Source: Pleurocapsa sp. CCALA 161
GTDB taxonomy: Bacteria; Cyanobacteriota; Cyanobacteriia; Cyanobacteriales; Xenococcaceae
Direction: 5' to 3'
DNA: 41,874 nucleotides
NCBI RefSeq assembly: GCF_003003995.1
Contig: NZ_PVWF01000040.1
Span: 1 to 41,874, forward strand
Under the pieces are notes generated by a model. That model did no database searches. It had not been told where the DNA came from and saw only the letters and a list, made by a program, of their open reading frames with translations. A program made the position numbers and the translations under genes. The number at the start of each line of letters is the position of its first letter. Position 1 is the stretch's first letter. This document shows positions 1-9,994 of the stretch, piece after piece.

Positions 1-167
1 GCGTTTGCGGGGGACGAATCCCTCTCAACCGCGCATTTACCAATATAGGGACTATTACAAGCTCTGTCAACCCCTTGGAAGAAAATAATTTTAAATTATT
101 TTTTCTGATACTTCCAAAAGCCAGTCATGCTATGGTGTTTGGGCAGATATTTAAACAGTATTTTTCT
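1..167. other. Leader region upstream of glyQ; no gene seen
   Basis: The window opens in non-coding DNA. An open frame runs into glyQ from a TTG at 75, but its first 31 residues do not look like the family N-terminus. I see no tRNA, riboswitch or clear terminator here. The glyQ promoter probably lies in this stretch, but I cannot place it with confidence. Confidence 0.5.
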
Positions 168-1046
168 ATGTCTTTATCCTTCCAAGAAATTATTGCCACT
201 CTAAACAAATTTTGGTGTAATCGCAACTGTATTATTGTTCAGTCGTATGATACAGAAAAGGGAGCAGGAACTAAAAACCCTAGTACTTTCCTAAGAGCTA
301 TAGGTCCAGAACCCTGGTCAGTGGCATATGTGGAACCATGTAGAAGACCGACGGATGGTAGATATGGCGAAAATCCAAATCGGTTTCAGCATTATTATCA
401 GTATCAAGTGCTCATCAAACCGTCTCCAGACAATATACAAGAAATATATCTAGATTCTCTAAAAGCCTTGGGAATTAGCCCAGAGGATCATGATGTTCGC
501 TTTGTTGAAGATAATTGGGAAGACGCAGCAGTTGGTGCTTGGGGTGCAGGCTGGGAAGTTTGGCTAGATGGTATGGAAGTAACTCAGTTTACTTATTTTC
601 AACAGTGTGGCGGAATTGATTGTAATCCTGTTTCGATTGAAATTACCTATGGCTTGGAAAGATTGGCTATGTATCTACAAGATGCGGATGCGATAATTAA
701 AATCAAGTGGAATGATCGCCTCAATTATGGAGATATTTTCCTACAAGCTGAGATCGAGCAGTGTACCTATAACTTTGAAGCCTCCGATCCCGATTTACTA
801 TTTAGTTTATTTAATCTTTATGAGCAAGAAGCAAAGCAACTAATTGAGCGAGGTTTAGTGGTTCCTAGCCTGGATTATGTTCTTAAGTGTTCTCATAGCT
901 TTAATTTATTGGATGCTAGGGGGGTTATTGCCGTTACGGAAAGAACTCGCTATATAGGCAGAATTCGCAGTATGGCTAGACAAGTTGCTCAATTGTATTT
1001 AGACCAAAGAGAAAGCTTGGGTTTTCCATTACAAAAGATTGGTTAG
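168..1046 (+). CDS. glyQ: Glycyl-tRNA synthetase alpha subunit
   Basis: Catalytic alpha subunit of the bacterial alpha2beta2 glycyl-tRNA synthetase, which charges tRNA-Gly with glycine in the cytoplasm. From the ATG at 168 the protein is 292 residues, the usual size for GlyQ, and begins [16 protein letters not shown] as the family does. The class II core motif [16 protein letters not shown] is present, as are the later [18 protein letters not shown] and [13 protein letters not shown] blocks. The frame is open back to a TTG at 75; I prefer 168 because homology starts there. The beta subunit gene glyS is not in this window, so the subunits are unlinked here at least on the downstream side. The next gene, futA, is unrelated. 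Confidence 0.96.
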   Translation: MSLSFQEIIATLNKFWCNRNCIIVQSYDTEKGAGTKNPSTFLRAIGPEPWSVAYVEPCRRPTDGRYGENPNRFQHYYQYQVLIKPSPDNIQEIYLDSLKALGISPEDHDVRFVEDNWEDAAVGAWGAGWEVWLDGMEVTQFTYFQQCGGIDCNPVSIEITYGLERLAMYLQDADAIIKIKWNDRLNYGDIFLQAEIEQCTYNFEASDPDLLFSLFNLYEQEAKQLIERGLVVPSLDYVLKCSHSFNLLDARGVIAVTERTRYIGRIRSMARQVAQLYLDQRESLGFPLQKIG

Positions 1047-1080
1047 CATCTATCCATTTGAAGATTTGAACAAACTTAAG

Positions 1081-1113
1081 CTTATTGAGAATTAATAGCA
1101 AAAGCTGTATGAT
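1081..1113 (+). promoter_or_regulatory. Candidate Fur-controlled promoter of futA
   Basis: TTGAGA at 1085-1090 and TATGAT at 1108-1113 are separated by 17 bases, good spacing for a sigma-70 type promoter. The 19 bases at 1081-1099 match the classical Fur box (GATAATGATAATCATTATC) at 12 of 19 positions by my alignment and overlap the -35 element. Bound Fur would therefore block RNA polymerase. Iron-starvation induction of futA/idiA genes is known in cyanobacteria; control at this site is inferred. Confidence 0.55.
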
Positions 1114-1164
1114 AGAAAGTCTAAAAATATTCTCTTTCTTAAAGATATAGCTTGATAAAATTTT

Positions 1165-2238
1165 ATGGATAATCAGATAAGTAAGCTTTCTCGGCGTTTT
1201 TTTCTGGGCGTTAGTACAGCAGCGATAGTTGTTGCCTGTAGCCAACCCAAGCCAGAACAACCCCAAGGCGAAACCAAAATAGAAGAAGCGCCGAAACAAG
1301 CTGGGCAGGTAAATATTTACTCTGCTCGTCACTACAATACTGATGAGCAATTATATGAAGGTTTTACTGAGAAAACGGGGATCAAAGTTAATTTGATTGA
1401 AGGTAAAGATGACGAATTAATTGAAAGAATTAAAAGCGAGGGGGCAAATAGTCCCGCAGATATATTGATTACCGTTGATGGCGGCAGATTGTGGCGTGCT
1501 GAACAGGCTGGTGTGTTTGCTCCAGTAAATTCAGAAGTTTTAAATCAAAAAATTCCTGCTAATTTACGTTCGCCTAATAATCTTTGGTTTGCTTTTAGTA
1601 AACGGGCGCGGGTAATTATGTACAACAAAGATAAAGTGAACCCTACAGATCTATCTACCTATGAAGATTTGGCAAATCCTAAGTGGAAAAGCAAATTAAT
1701 TATGCGTTCGTCCAGTAATGTTTATAATCAGTCTTTAGTTGCTGGAATGATTGAAGCAAAAGGAGAGGAAGCGACAGCAGAATGGATTAAAGGATTAGTA
1801 GCTAATTTGGCTCGTCCTCCTCAGAGTACCGATACAGGAAATATTGAGGACGTAGCAGCAGGAATTGCAGATATTACTCTTGCAAATACTTATTACTTAG
1901 CTAGATACGAAGATGAGCCAGAAATATTTGACAAAATTGGCGTAATCTTTCCCAATCAAAAAGATCGAGGAACCCACGTTAATGTTGGTGGTGCGGGAAT
2001 GTTGAAAAATGCTCCAGATCAAGAAAATGCGATCGCCTTTCTTGAATATCTTGCCACCCCTGAAGCTCAGAAATTTTTTGCAGTAGAAAATAATGAATAT
2101 CCTGTGGTAGAAGGCACACCTCTTAAGGAAGTAGTAAAAAGTTTTGGCGAGTTTAAGGACGATACTACTAACGTTGCTGCCTATGGGAAAAACAATGCTA
2201 ATGCGGTTAAGATTATGGATCAATCAGGATGGAAATAA
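1165..2238 (+). CDS. futA: Ferric iron ABC transporter substrate-binding protein (FutA/IdiA type)
   Basis: Periplasmic or membrane-anchored protein that captures Fe(III) for the FutABC importer. The 357-residue product starts with a twin-arginine motif, SRRFFLG (residues 9-15), and a hydrophobic stretch ending VVACS. Tat export is therefore likely, and Cys25 sits in a possible lipobox. The mature domain carries the FutA metal ligands: His56 and Tyr57 (SARHYNTD), Tyr187 (SSNVYNQS) and the pair Tyr243-Tyr244 (NTYYLARY). The offset from the published FutA ligands is constant, as far as I recall their numbering. No FutB permease or FutC ATPase gene is adjacent, so the binding protein is a stand-alone gene. 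A candidate Fur-overlapped promoter lies upstream. Whether it is the FutA1 or FutA2 paralogue cannot be told from sequence alone. Confidence 0.93.
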   Translation: MDNQISKLSRRFFLGVSTAAIVVACSQPKPEQPQGETKIEEAPKQAGQVNIYSARHYNTDEQLYEGFTEKTGIKVNLIEGKDDELIERIKSEGANSPADILITVDGGRLWRAEQAGVFAPVNSEVLNQKIPANLRSPNNLWFAFSKRARVIMYNKDKVNPTDLSTYEDLANPKWKSKLIMRSSSNVYNQSLVAGMIEAKGEEATAEWIKGLVANLARPPQSTDTGNIEDVAAGIADITLANTYYLARYEDEPEIFDKIGVIFPNQKDRGTHVNVGGAGMLKNAPDQENAIAFLEYLATPEAQKFFAVENNEYPVVEGTPLKEVVKSFGEFKDDTTNVAAYGKNNANAVKIMDQSGWK

Positions 2239-2266
2239 TCTAAGCACCCAAGTAAGTAGTAAATAA

Positions 2267-4153
2267 ATGAAACGATTTCTCGGTGTAGCAGCTTTAACTG
2301 CGGTTCTGCTGATGAGTGGCATGATGGGGACTTCCTTATCTGTCAAGGCAGAGTCAGCCTTGTCTGTAATTTATCCACCGCCAAAACACGAAACTATCGC
2401 CGAGAAAATCTTTTTTATAGGTACAGCATCACCTAAAAAACCTGTTTTGATTAACGGGCAAGAAGTTATTAATCGTAGTGCTTCAGGGCATTTTGCTCCC
2501 AGCTTGCCCTTGAGAATGGGTGAAAATATCTTTGTTGTTCGTCAAGAAGATCAGACTATAAGACTCAAAATTACCCGCATCAGTAGTCAGCCAGAAGTAC
2601 CTAAAACTTTAACTTTTGCTCCTGGCTCTTTAACTCCAGCAGTAGATCTGGCTCTTTTACCCCATGAACCAATCTGCCTTAGTGCCGTAGCTCCACCAAA
2701 TGCCAAAGTTTCAGCACAAATAGGCAAAAGCAAAATTTTGCTCATCCCCCAAATCGACTCGGTCGAGTTACCTGCTAATTCTGCGGTATTGACATCACAG
2801 ACTAGAACTCAGGATCAACAGAATTTTGGTCAATATAAAGGTTGCACCGTGCTTGATGTTGCTCATAACTATGGTAGAGCTACATTTACTTTAGAGCAAA
2901 ATAATCAAATAGTCACTAGTCAAAGTCAAGGGCAAATTAATATTCTTGACCCAAAAGATATTAGGGTAGTCGAAGTAGTTGCTGATGTAGGTGTAGCTAG
3001 AACGGGAGCGAGTAGTGATTATTCTCGTTTAACTCCTCTGCCTAAAGGTACAAGAGCTAGAGTGACAGGTCGAGAGGGTGAATGGCTAAGGCTAGATTAT
3101 GGTGCGTGGATTAAAGCAGAGGAAACCAAGTTTATTCCTGGAAATATTCCCCCTCAGTCCATCATTAGAGGAATCACCTCTAGACAAACAAAATCGGCAA
3201 CGGAAATTTTGTTCCCACTACAAATGCCTGTACCTATAGAAATTAAGCAGCAAGAAGATAGCATCACTTTAACTCTGCACAATATAACTGCTCAAACTGA
3301 TACAATTCGCCTTGATGCCGATCCTTTAATCAAACGTCTCGATTGGCAGCAGGTATCACCAACGCAAATTAACTATACTTTTGTACTCAATTATCAACAG
3401 CAGTGGGGTTATGATCTGCACTATAAAGGCTCTAATTTAATATTTTCCCTACGCTATCCTCCTGAAATCTTATCGATATCTGTCGCGGAATCCAGCAAAT
3501 ACGATAATTTAGATGATTTAATTACAGATAATGTAACTAAGTTTGATGATCAAAAGCCTTTAGAAAAGATCAAAATTTTACTAGATCCTGGACATGGAGG
3601 TAAGGAACAAGGTTCAAAAGGAGCAACAGGATACTCCGAGAAAAAAGCTAATTTAATTATTGCCAAATTAGTTAGAGATGAATTAAAACAATTGGGTGCA
3701 ATAGTTTATCTAACTAGAGAGCAAGATCAAAATCTATCTCTGGAAGCAAGAGTGGCAATGATTGACAAGATCAAGCCCGATCTAGCTATTTCCCTTCATT
3801 ACAATGCCTTGCCTGATGATGGAGATGCTGAACGTACCCAGGGAATCAGTAGTTTTTGGTACAATACTCAGGCTCAAGCACCTGCAATGTTTTTACACGA
3901 TTATTTAGTAGAAAAATTAAATCGTCCTGATGCTGGCACTTTCTGGAATAATTTGGCTTTAACGCGCCCTCACACTGCACCTTCTATTTTGTTGGAATTG
4001 GGTTTTATGATTAACCCTGAAGAGTTTGAATGGATTACCGATGAACAAGAACAAAAAGAGTTAGCCAAAACTCTAGCTCAAGGAATTAAAGAATGGTTTT
4101 TTAAGGTTGAGTCTGCTCAAATGAAGCAAGACTTTTTGAGCGATCGCTTTTAA
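2267..4153 (+). CDS. amiC: N-acetylmuramoyl-L-alanine amidase (Amidase_3) with SH3-like domain
   Basis: Secreted zinc amidase that cuts the bond between N-acetylmuramic acid and the L-alanine of the stem peptide, for wall remodelling and cell separation. The 628-residue protein has an N-terminal signal peptide (about residues 1-28) and a long beta-rich region. A bacterial SH3-like segment follows around residues 240-290, then a C-terminal Amidase_3 domain from about residue 435. Zinc ligands are His443 (LDPGHGG), Glu458 (SEKKAN) and His511 (SLHYNA). The catalytic glutamate is Glu577 (LLELGFM). It follows futA by 28 bases but is functionally unrelated. Naming it amiC follows cyanobacterial usage; the exact paralogue is uncertain. 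Confidence 0.9.
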   Translation: MKRFLGVAALTAVLLMSGMMGTSLSVKAESALSVIYPPPKHETIAEKIFFIGTASPKKPVLINGQEVINRSASGHFAPSLPLRMGENIFVVRQEDQTIRLKITRISSQPEVPKTLTFAPGSLTPAVDLALLPHEPICLSAVAPPNAKVSAQIGKSKILLIPQIDSVELPANSAVLTSQTRTQDQQNFGQYKGCTVLDVAHNYGRATFTLEQNNQIVTSQSQGQINILDPKDIRVVEVVADVGVARTGASSDYSRLTPLPKGTRARVTGREGEWLRLDYGAWIKAEETKFIPGNIPPQSIIRGITSRQTKSATEILFPLQMPVPIEIKQQEDSITLTLHNITAQTDTIRLDADPLIKRLDWQQVSPTQINYTFVLNYQQQWGYDLHYKGSNLIFSLRYPPEILSISVAESSKYDNLDDLITDNVTKFDDQKPLEKIKILLDPGHGGKEQGSKGATGYSEKKANLIIAKLVRDELKQLGAIVYLTREQDQNLSLEARVAMIDKIKPDLAISLHYNALPDDGDAERTQGISSFWYNTQAQAPAMFLHDYLVEKLNRPDAGTFWNNLALTRPHTAPSILLELGFMINPEEFEWITDEQEQKELAKTLAQGIKEWFFKVESAQMKQDFLSDRF

Positions 4154-4158
4154 ACCAA

Positions 4159-4326
4159 AGTAAAAACTACCAAGTAAGAGTTAGAGCGCACTGTATATTA
4201 CTGATCAACTCAAAATACGATCTCGAAGAATTGATCCTCATCTTTGGAGTTAGTCGAAAAACAATATACAACTGGAAAAATAACTGGTCAGCCGTTCTCT
4301 GCCTTTTCAAGGCAGAGAACGGCTGA
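4159..4326 (+). pseudogene. IS630-type transposase remnant, N-terminal helix-turn-helix only
   Basis: The plus-strand frame reads RVRAHCILLINSKYDLEEL and then IFGVSRKTIYNWKNNW (about 4177-4287). This is the N-terminal winged helix-turn-helix of IS630-family transposases. The frame then runs straight into the arm of a perfect inverted repeat and stops at TGA 4324. There is no start codon and no DDE catalytic domain. I read it as a decayed scar of an insertion between the convergent amidase and purF genes. The match is from remembered family consensus, so a search should confirm it. Confidence 0.7.
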
Positions 4327-4328
4327 CC
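4286..4328. terminator. Perfect 20-bp hairpin between convergent genes
   Basis: The arm at 4286-4305 (GGTCAGCCGTTC...) is exactly complementary to 4309-4328, with a 3-base loop TTC. A smaller CCGC/GCGG hairpin follows at 4327-4339. The placement between the ends of amiC (plus) and purF (minus) suits a bidirectional transcription stop, but there is no clean T-run. It could equally be a mobile-repeat remnant. The left arm is fused to the transposase scar. Confidence 0.6.
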
Positions 4329-4374
4329 GCGGAAAGCGGTCAAAGTATAAATTAGTAGGTTTGTACAATTATAT

Positions 4375-5874
4375 TTAAACCTTAGTTTTTTCCAACATCA
4401 ATTTAGAGCGTTTGACATCTTCGGGGATAGTAACAGGATAATTCCCTGTGAAGCAGGCCGAACAGAAATTATTAGTATTTTCCTGAGTTGCTGCTAGCAT
4501 TCCTTCCCAAGTTAAATATGCCAAGGTATCAACCCCAATTCTTGCTTCAATCTCTTTTACAGATTTAGTTGCAGCGATTAGCTGATCTTGGTTGTCGGTA
4601 TCGATGCCATAAAAACAAGGATGGGTTACAGGAGGAGAAGAAATTCTCATGTGTACTTCCGTCGCCCCAGCATCTCTTAGAGTTTTAACAATTTTTTTGC
4701 TGGTTGTACCGCGCACGATTGAATCATCAACAATGATAATTCTTTTGCCCTGCAAAGCATCCTTAAGAGTATTAAGCTTCATGCGAATACCAGCTTCTCG
4801 CATGCTCTGGGTAGGTTGAATAAAAGTACGCCCGACATAACGATTTTTGATCAACCCTTCACCGTAGGCTAGCCCAGATTCACGAGAAAAACCGATCGCC
4901 GCAGGAATACCCGAATCGGGAACACCAATCACTAGATCGGCATCGACAAAAGATTCTCTCGCTAGCTGTCTGCCCAGGCGAATACGGTAGCTATACAAAG
5001 TCTCATTGTGCATTACACTATCAGGACGAGCAAAGTAGATCATTTCAAAAATACAAAGCTTTCTATCGGCTTCTTTTGTCCAAATTACTGATGCTACTCC
5101 TGAATCAGTAATCCAAACTAATTCCCCTGGCTCTACGTCACGGACATATTCGGCACCGATAATATCTAAGCCACAAGTTTCCGAGGATAAGACATAGCGC
5201 TGGTGTTTTTCATCTTCGTTTGGCAGTACGCCAATTACCAGCGGACGAATGCCGTTGCGATCGCGCGCTCCCATTAAGCCATCAGGAGTAGCGATCGCTA
5301 AACTATAAGCACCTTCACATAGTTTAAAGGCGTTTACTGCACCCTGAATCCAGTTTTTACCCTGATTAACTTCATCGGCGATCGTTAAAGCAATCATCTC
5401 AGAATCTGTGGAGCTAATAAAATTAGCCTCTCGCTGAATTAAGTGCTGGCGGAGTTCGACGGCATTGACTAAATTTCCATTGTGAGCCAGAGCTAGTTTC
5501 CCTAGTCTGGTATCTAATACTACAGGTTGAGCATTTTCTTTTAAACTAGAACCAGTAGTTGAATAACGTGTATGACCAACTGCAATTTCTCCTGGTAGCT
5601 GCCCTAATATTTCTTCGCTAAATACCTGAGAAACCAATCCCATATCTTTGTGGCAATAGAGATCGCCTTTATTTAAAGTAGCGATTCCTGCTGATTCTTG
5701 TCCTCGGTGTTGTAGAGCATAAAGACCAAAATAGGTGAGTTTGGCTACATCATAAGTTGTTTCTGGGGCATATACCCCAAACACACCACAGGCTTCTTCT
5801 GGCTTATCAACTCTCTGAATATCCCACAAAGAATTAGAATCTTCGGTCAAATCGAAAGATTGTTGTGGCATCAT
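4375..5874 (-). CDS. purF: Amidophosphoribosyltransferase
   Basis: First committed enzyme of purine synthesis: it transfers the amide nitrogen of glutamine to PRPP, giving phosphoribosylamine. The 499-residue protein is the Bacillus/plant type, made with a propeptide that is removed to expose the nucleophile Cys29 (EEACGVFG). The PRPP loop VIIVDDSIVRGTTSKK is intact. The C-terminal CSACFTG pair and upstream cysteines (LCIFEM, PCFYGID) fit the [4Fe-4S] cluster of this subtype. It lies downstream of purL on the same strand with about 220 bases between, so the two may be co-transcribed or separately promoted. Two adjacent ATG codons, at 5874 and 5871, could each start it. Confidence 0.97.
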   Translation of the reverse strand: MMPQQSFDLTEDSNSLWDIQRVDKPEEACGVFGVYAPETTYDVAKLTYFGLYALQHRGQESAGIATLNKGDLYCHKDMGLVSQVFSEEILGQLPGEIAVGHTRYSTTGSSLKENAQPVVLDTRLGKLALAHNGNLVNAVELRQHLIQREANFISSTDSEMIALTIADEVNQGKNWIQGAVNAFKLCEGAYSLAIATPDGLMGARDRNGIRPLVIGVLPNEDEKHQRYVLSSETCGLDIIGAEYVRDVEPGELVWITDSGVASVIWTKEADRKLCIFEMIYFARPDSVMHNETLYSYRIRLGRQLARESFVDADLVIGVPDSGIPAAIGFSRESGLAYGEGLIKNRYVGRTFIQPTQSMREAGIRMKLNTLKDALQGKRIIIVDDSIVRGTTSKKIVKTLRDAGATEVHMRISSPPVTHPCFYGIDTDNQDQLIAATKSVKEIEARIGVDTLAYLTWEGMLAATQENTNNFCSACFTGNYPVTIPEDVKRSKLMLEKTKV

Positions 5875-6097
5875 GCTACTGGCTGGCTCCTACCTTTGGG
5901 TAATAAGTATTTACAGGTATATATGTATTTACTAGGAAATGCTCTTAACATCTTCCAGATTAAATGCTTGTTAGTTTTTTAAAAGTGCTTTGAAAAATAG
6001 TTTTGATCTAAAGATTTTCTGGCTACAAATTCCAGAGATATACTTACGTAATGCAAAAATTTAGTTGTTTTGTTACTAATTCAATTTCAACTAAACA

Positions 6098-8419
6098 TCA
6101 GAAGACTAATCTGTTTTCTATTGCCTGAGACCAAGTAATAGCTAACTCTATGATCTTAACATTAATTAACGATAGATTATCATTAGTTAAAATCTTTAGT
6201 GCTGAGCGGGGCTGACTAACTACGCCTATTTTGCTCCAGCAATTGCCCAACTGATTATCAAGATAAGTTTCCCAGCTATTTATTCGCTTTGGACTGACAG
6301 AGACAATTATTTGGCTAGCTACTTCCCCAAACAAAACTTCATCTAGACGTTGAGACTCAGAAACAGAGATATTAACTGTTGCCCCCAGACTATTGCCTAT
6401 ACAGGCTTCGGCTAAAGTAACTGCTAATCCCCCCTCAGCTAAATCATGAGCCGACTGAATCCAGCCCTGACGAATACCATAGCGACAAGCATTCTGAACA
6501 CTTTTTTCCAGCTCAAAATCAACTATAGGTGGTTTTCCAGCTACGGTTTCGTGAACTGCTGCTAAATATTCAGATCCACCGAGAACATAATTAGAGTTTC
6601 CCAAGAGATATATAACGTCTCCTTCCTTCGTCCAAGACTGTCCACAGATTTTAGTGAGATCAGGAACTAAACCTACCATGCCAATTACGGGAGTTGGGTA
6701 AATCGGCTGAGGATTACCCTCTGAATCTACAGTTTCGTTGTAGAGGGAAACATTGCCTCCCGTAACAGGAGTGGATAATTCCCGACAGGCATCGGCTATC
6801 CCTTTGCAAGCGTTGGCTAGTTGCCAATAGCCCACGGGTTTCTCAGGACTACCAAAGTTGAGATTATCCGTGATTGCTAGAGGTTCTGCCCCAACACAGC
6901 TTAGATTTCGGGCTGCTTCGGCGACTGCTGCTTTTGCACCTTCATAAGGATCTAGGTAGACATAGCGGGGGTTACAGTCGGTGGTGGCTGCTACGCCAAT
7001 CGTACAGTCTTCTAGTTTGGCATTTATAGGGCGGATTCTAATTACTGCTGCATCTGCCCCTCCAGGCAAGAGAATAGTATTATTCTGTACCTGATGATCA
7101 TACTGGCGATATACCCATTGCTTCGAGGCGATGGTGGGAGTATCTAATAGCTGGAGCAAAATCTCATTCCAGGTTTTGTAAGTTCCCTGAACGTCTATGC
7201 CTTGATAATCGCAGCCAGGTAAACTATCTGTCGTCCATTGAGCAGCTTCTTTGGCATAAGCGGGGGGTTCGGTTAACAATTCCCTGTGATAAATAGGAGT
7301 ATCATCCGCTAAGGCAGTAGCAGTAACTTCTGCTGCTATTTCTCCCTGGTATAAAATTCTCACAACGGGTTCTGCAATTACCGAACCAGCTACCACTGCC
7401 TGAAGTTCCCACTTATGGAAAATATCAATTAATTCTTGTTCTCTACCCTTTTGCGCCACAAATAGCATTCTTTCTTGAGACTCAGACAGAAGGTATTCAT
7501 AAGGAGTCATGCCTGGTTCTCTGGCGGGGATTAAGTCCAAATCTAGTTCGATACCTACGCCACCCTTGTCCGCCATCTCGGAGGTAGAACAGGTCAATCC
7601 TGCTGCCCCCATATCCTGTGCGGCTACTACTGCGCCAGTCTTAAAAGCTTCTAAACAAGCTTCTACTAAAGATTTTTCTAAAAAGGGATCTCCTACCTGT
7701 ACCGCAGGGCGATCGTCCATCGAATTATCGGTTAACTCCGAACTAGCAAAACTTGCTCCCCCCATGCCGTCTCTGCCAGTAGTTGAACCTACATAGAGTA
7801 CTGGGTTGCCGATCCCTGATGCCCCAGACCTAACAATCTCATTGGTTTCCATTAGTCCTAAAGCCATCGCGTTGACTAAAGGATTACCCGAATAAGCCCG
7901 ATCAAAGTAAATTTCTCCTGCCACCGTTGGCACGCCAATGCAATTACCGTAGTGAGAAATGCCTTCAACTACCCCTTGAAATATACGTCTGGTTTTGGCA
8001 TCTTCTAAATTACCGAAGCGCAAAGAATTAAGTATGGCAATGGGACGGGCCCCCATAGTAAAAATATCCCGCAAAATACCGCCGACACCTGTAGCTGCCC
8101 CCTGAAATGGTTCAACTGCTGAAGGATGGTTATGGGATTCAATTTTAAATGCTAGCTGTAGACCATTGCCTAAATCTACTACCCCAGCATTTTCGCCTGG
8201 ACCGACTAAGACTCTCTCTCCTGTGGTGGGAAACTGGCTTAAAAGCGGTCGAGAATTTTTATAACAGCAGTGTTCTGACCACATGACCCCAAACATACCT
8301 AACTCGGCTTTGTTGGGATGGCGACCCAAACGATTGACAATTTCTTGATATTCCTCTGGCTTGATACCTTCTGAGGCGATTTCTTCAGCACTAAAGGGGG
8401 TTGACCCAATCTCAGACAT
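6098..8419 (-). CDS. purL: Phosphoribosylformylglycinamidine synthase subunit II
   Basis: ATP-dependent synthase that converts FGAR to FGAM with ammonia delivered from the PurQ glutaminase through PurS. At 773 residues this is the small, multi-subunit PurL rather than the fused 1300-residue form. The catalytic His50 lies in [13 protein letters not shown]. The ATP/substrate segments [20 protein letters not shown] and [19 protein letters not shown] are complete. Two AIRS-like halves are evident. PurS and PurQ genes are not in the window. It precedes purF on the minus strand, an arrangement common in cyanobacteria. Confidence 0.97.
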   Translation of the reverse strand: MSEIGSTPFSAEEIASEGIKPEEYQEIVNRLGRHPNKAELGMFGVMWSEHCCYKNSRPLLSQFPTTGERVLVGPGENAGVVDLGNGLQLAFKIESHNHPSAVEPFQGAATGVGGILRDIFTMGARPIAILNSLRFGNLEDAKTRRIFQGVVEGISHYGNCIGVPTVAGEIYFDRAYSGNPLVNAMALGLMETNEIVRSGASGIGNPVLYVGSTTGRDGMGGASFASSELTDNSMDDRPAVQVGDPFLEKSLVEACLEAFKTGAVVAAQDMGAAGLTCSTSEMADKGGVGIELDLDLIPAREPGMTPYEYLLSESQERMLFVAQKGREQELIDIFHKWELQAVVAGSVIAEPVVRILYQGEIAAEVTATALADDTPIYHRELLTEPPAYAKEAAQWTTDSLPGCDYQGIDVQGTYKTWNEILLQLLDTPTIASKQWVYRQYDHQVQNNTILLPGGADAAVIRIRPINAKLEDCTIGVAATTDCNPRYVYLDPYEGAKAAVAEAARNLSCVGAEPLAITDNLNFGSPEKPVGYWQLANACKGIADACRELSTPVTGGNVSLYNETVDSEGNPQPIYPTPVIGMVGLVPDLTKICGQSWTKEGDVIYLLGNSNYVLGGSEYLAAVHETVAGKPPIVDFELEKSVQNACRYGIRQGWIQSAHDLAEGGLAVTLAEACIGNSLGATVNISVSESQRLDEVLFGEVASQIIVSVSPKRINSWETYLDNQLGNCWSKIGVVSQPRSALKILTNDNLSLINVKIIELAITWSQAIENRLVF

Positions 8420-8945
8420 AGATCACTTTTTAACTCTTGGCACAAGCCTTATTTTATCTATATCTTGGTCAAATACAATCATGATTTTTTAATTATATTT
8501 TTAAATTATTTAGATTACAAAAATTAAATTTTAGCGATCGCCCACTTTTGAATCAATTTGAGAGCTAAATTCTCTCCAAGTTAATCGTAATAATTAGCTG
8601 TGACTATTTAATTTACTAATGTTTTAAATGCTTACTTAAATATTTACTGAACAGCAAGCTTGAAATCTGATTTTGTTAAGGGTAAGGTAACTTTAAAATT
8701 TATTGCTAAAAATTATTGCAATGAGATAATGATTAAAAATATTGAGATTTTTTTACTTCTTACACTTAGCCAAATTATTCCAATAATTTAAAATTGACTT
8801 TGAGTTTTTAATGGTTTAAGCATTTATCGAGAGATAAAAAAAATAATTTCATATCTCATATTAACTGATTTGAAATAACAACTATATGTTTAATATTTAT
8901 TTGGGGAATAATAAATTATTAGTTCTGAAAAAAATAATATTTATC
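8420..8945. other. AT-rich divergent intergenic region
   Basis: About 525 bases separate the start of purL (minus) from the next gene (plus). They are very AT-rich with one HIP1-like site near 8535 and a small GAGAG/CTCTC hairpin near 8570. An in-frame ATG at 8886 opens the same frame as the next gene, but I favour 8946. No tRNA, riboswitch or short coding frame stands out. Both promoters must lie here, but I cannot place them. Confidence 0.5.
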
Positions 8946-9635
8946 ATGAAATACAATAAGATAAATAAACTACGGACAAATAATACCTATCTGGACTTTG
9001 ATTTGCAAACTAGACCAGTACATTATGACTTTTCTTATAAAAAACCTTTTCCTTCACAAAAAACTATTGAACAATTGCTAAATGAAGGTTATATCGGTAT
9101 CGATTACAAGTTAGTTTTTGATCCCGCTTTTGCTGCTGTAGCATACAAATTTAGAAACGAAATTCAGTGGACAATTAGTAATCGCTTAGAGCCAGAAGTT
9201 TGGCTCATGACCAAAGACAAACAGGGTTTACAGAAACTAGCAGACTTTATGCTAAGTAAATTTAGCTGGTCACCAGTAATTTATCAAGAAATTCCAGAAG
9301 AAGCGTTTATTTTTACTCCTAAAAACAACACTGAAAGAGCGGCGATCGAGGCAACAATTTCGGGAGAATATGGGTGGCAAGGTTCTTTGTATGCTCTTGA
9401 ATTGTACGAATACCAAGATAATGAGGCGGGATTTATTTTTGCTACCAAACCATTAGATTCACCTAATCAAGAATGGCTCTTGGTTAGGCTAAACTTTATT
9501 GATTACACGGGTTCTTGGAGTCACCACGAAGGGACAATTGAGCAAGTTTATTATATTTGGAAAGAAAATATTGAACTAGTCGAGCCTAACTACAAACCAA
9601 CTACTGATGAAATCCTAGATGCGATTAAGGATTGA
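8946..9635 (+). CDS. Uncharacterised protein, 229 residues
   Basis: I do not recognise this family. From the ATG at 8946 the protein is soluble, with no signal peptide or membrane segment. It is rich in aromatic residues and has a basic N-terminus (MKYNKINKLR). Recognisable stretches include TRPVHYDFSYKKPFPSQKTIE, a WLMTKDKQGLQKLADFML helix and SWSHHEGTIEQVYYIW near the end. The frame is open to an ATG at 8886, but that extension (YLGNNKLLVLKKIIFI) is low-complexity and is probably leader. It is followed after 79 bases by ndhS on the same strand. Codon use and HIP1 content resemble the neighbours, so there is no sign of recent transfer. Confidence 0.8.
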   Translation: MKYNKINKLRTNNTYLDFDLQTRPVHYDFSYKKPFPSQKTIEQLLNEGYIGIDYKLVFDPAFAAVAYKFRNEIQWTISNRLEPEVWLMTKDKQGLQKLADFMLSKFSWSPVIYQEIPEEAFIFTPKNNTERAAIEATISGEYGWQGSLYALELYEYQDNEAGFIFATKPLDSPNQEWLLVRLNFIDYTGSWSHHEGTIEQVYYIWKENIELVEPNYKPTTDEILDAIKD

Positions 9636-9714
9636 TTTCTTTCACCAACCAGGGGTTTACTTGGTAAACTAGGTAAAATAAATTATTCTCCCAAAAGCGA
9701 TCGCATTTAAGCAA

Positions 9715-9906
9715 ATGATTATTTTACCTGGTGCAACGGTTAAAGTTACCAATTCTGACGATATCTACTTCAACTACCAAGGATTGGTACAGCGTATTGA
9801 TGATGGTAAAGTAGCGGTGCTATTTGAAGGTGGCAACTGGGATAAATTAGTGACTTTCAATCTGTCAGAATTGGCAGCGGTAGATTTAACCAAGAAGAAA
9901 AAATAA
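9715..9906 (+). CDS. ndhS: NAD(P)H dehydrogenase-1 subunit S
   Basis: Small SH3-fold subunit of the cyanobacterial and chloroplast NDH-1 complex, which helps dock reduced ferredoxin for cyclic electron flow around photosystem I. The 63-residue product begins [16 protein letters not shown] and contains the diagnostic [12 protein letters not shown] block, with a lysine-rich C-terminus (KKKK). Length and sequence match the one-domain cyanobacterial form, which lacks the plant transit peptide. It lies alone between an unknown gene and a HAS-barrel gene, away from other ndh genes. Confidence 0.9.
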   Translation: MIILPGATVKVTNSDDIYFNYQGLVQRIDDGKVAVLFEGGNWDKLVTFNLSELAAVDLTKKKK

Positions 9907-9994
9907 GGTTAATCTACTCAAGATCGGGGTAGTTAAGAGAAAAAAAGTATGATCTTATTATCCTTATACTGTTTATCCCTTCCAGTCTTCAATA

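Noticed and set aside
1-167. Glycine riboswitch or T-box before glyQ
   Set aside because: No tandem aptamer or T-box sequence was recognised. The leader is short and lacks the conserved blocks.
7509-7796. Plus-strand 95-codon frame inside purL
   Set aside because: It is antisense to a conserved purL region and low-complexity in composition.
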